Below, one piece after another: positions 63,425 through 64,000 of a stretch of 64,000 bases of DNA. The stretch covers positions 1 through 64,000 of the forward strand of contig CAYQWX010000002.1 in assembly GCA_964421355.1 (NCBI GenBank). The letters run 5' to 3'. The notes under the pieces were generated by a model that was not told the origin of the DNA, searched no databases, and saw only the letters and a program-made list of their open reading frames with translations. Within the stretch, counting starts at the first letter, position 1; every line of letters starts with the position of its first letter. A program made the position numbers and the translations under genes. Origin of the DNA: JALTDM01 sp964421355 (GTDB lineage: Bacteria > Bacteroidota > Bacteroidia > Bacteroidales > JALTDM01).

Positions 63425-64000
63425 ATGAGTAGCAATGAACAAAAAATAAAAGAACGAATAAAATTTCTTACTGAAAAATTAAATGAATATAATAAGCTAT
63501 ATTACCAAGATTCAAATCCTGTAATTCCAGATAGAGAGTATGATTTATTGCTTAAAGAATTGGAAACTCTGGAAAAACAATATCCTCAATATGCTTTGCC
63601 CAATAGTCCTACGCACAAAGTAGGTAGCGACTTGGATACCAGTCATAAAAAAGTAAAACATAAATATCCGATGCTTTCATTGGATAATACCTATTCAAAG
63701 GAAGATTTAACAGAGTTCCATAATAGAATAGTCAAATTATTGGGCACAGATAATTTTTATTACACATGTGAGTTGAAGTTGGATGGAGCATCTATAAATG
63801 TTACATATAAGAATGGTATTCTTGTTAGAGGTCTTACCCGTGGAGATGGTGAGAGGGGAGATGATATTACCGAAAATGTAAAAGTAATTTCAAACATTTC
63901 ATTAAAGTTAAATGGGGAAAATTATCCTGCTGAATTTGAGATAAGAGGAGAAGTGCTTATGCCTCACAATATATTTAATAAATTGAATAAGGAGCGTGAA
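63425..64000 (+). CDS. ligA: NAD-dependent DNA ligase LigA, N-terminal part (runs off the window)
   Basis: From the ATG at 63425 a frame of 192 codons reaches the right edge with no stop. The product begins MSSNEQKIKERIKFL, then LNEYNKLYYQDSNPVIPDREYDLLLKELE and the adenylation motif CELKLDGASI, whose lysine (K118) takes AMP from NAD+, followed by RGLTRGDGERGDDITENV and IRGEVLMP. These are domain Ia and the start of the nucleotidyltransferase domain. The full enzyme of about 670 residues must continue beyond 64000. Confidence 0.96.
   Translation, partial: MSSNEQKIKERIKFLTEKLNEYNKLYYQDSNPVIPDREYDLLLKELETLEKQYPQYALPNSPTHKVGSDLDTSHKKVKHKYPMLSLDNTYSKEDLTEFHNRIVKLLGTDNFYYTCELKLDGASINVTYKNGILVRGLTRGDGERGDDITENVKVISNISLKLNGENYPAEFEIRGEVLMPHNIFNKLNKERE

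Overview
The window is AT-rich DNA from a member of the Bacteroidota, most likely an anaerobe of the class Bacteroidia. Four things support this. It encodes SprA (the giant outer-membrane translocon of the type IX secretion system), a TamB homologue, a TonB-dependent receptor paired with a DUF4249 lipoprotein, and many lipobox lipoproteins. Several upstream regions carry TAnnTTTG, the -7 element of the Bacteroidota sigma factor. An electron-confurcating type [FeFe] hydrogenase (three subunits) and an indolepyruvate:ferredoxin oxidoreductase point to anaerobic, amino-acid-fermenting metabolism. Histidine ammonia-lyase and urocanase add histidine degradation. Most genes are housekeeping or core metabolism; one compact operon is not.

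Layout. Positions 1-53 are the first codons of rpsF on the minus strand, followed by about 950 bp of gene-free, repeat-like DNA. From 1005 to 5253 are a lipoprotein, hflX, a glutamine cyclotransferase lipoprotein and a methyltransferase. A WYL regulator (minus) faces an Old Yellow Enzyme type flavin/Fe-S oxidoreductase (6626-8473), which ends in a clear terminator.

The most unusual region is 8610-16004: seven tightly packed plus-strand genes encoding a PqqD-like peptide-binding protein, an ATP-grasp ligase, a PLP-dependent decarboxylase of the DAP/ornithine decarboxylase fold, a urea-transporter-like membrane domain fused to an M23 metallopeptidase, a TPR/outer-membrane-barrel protein, a TPR protein and a HupE/UreJ-like membrane protein. 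The decarboxylase starts with a short segment that resembles a RiPP leader peptide (YxxPxI, then G and KFG), which a PqqD-type domain could bind. I read this as a candidate undescribed amino-acid or peptide modification and export system; its product is unknown.

From 16071 to 28804 are rpmE (type B), tRNA-Arg, hutU, a 59-residue winged-helix protein, dapB, a decayed IS4-family element, a phosphoglycerate kinase gene made of two complete head-to-tail kinases, a glycosyltransferase, hutH and trkA-trkH potassium uptake. From 28870 to 37296 are a minus-strand operon (M23 peptidase, MerR regulator, Nif3, zinc-ribbon coiled coil), tamB and an ICMT-like methyltransferase. Next come the hydrogenase operon (37401-40856), a small barrel protein, iorA-iorB and a YjbQ protein.

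From 44433 to 55405, all on the minus strand, are two paralogous membrane proteins, a GT90 glycosyltransferase, sprA, ruvA and a small barrel protein. The right end holds an isocitrate/isopropylmalate dehydrogenase family gene with an HD-domain gene, tRNA-Leu and tRNA-Gly, htpG, the DUF4249 lipoprotein/TonB receptor pair, and the start of ligA, which runs off the window. No CRISPR array, rRNA or prophage was seen.
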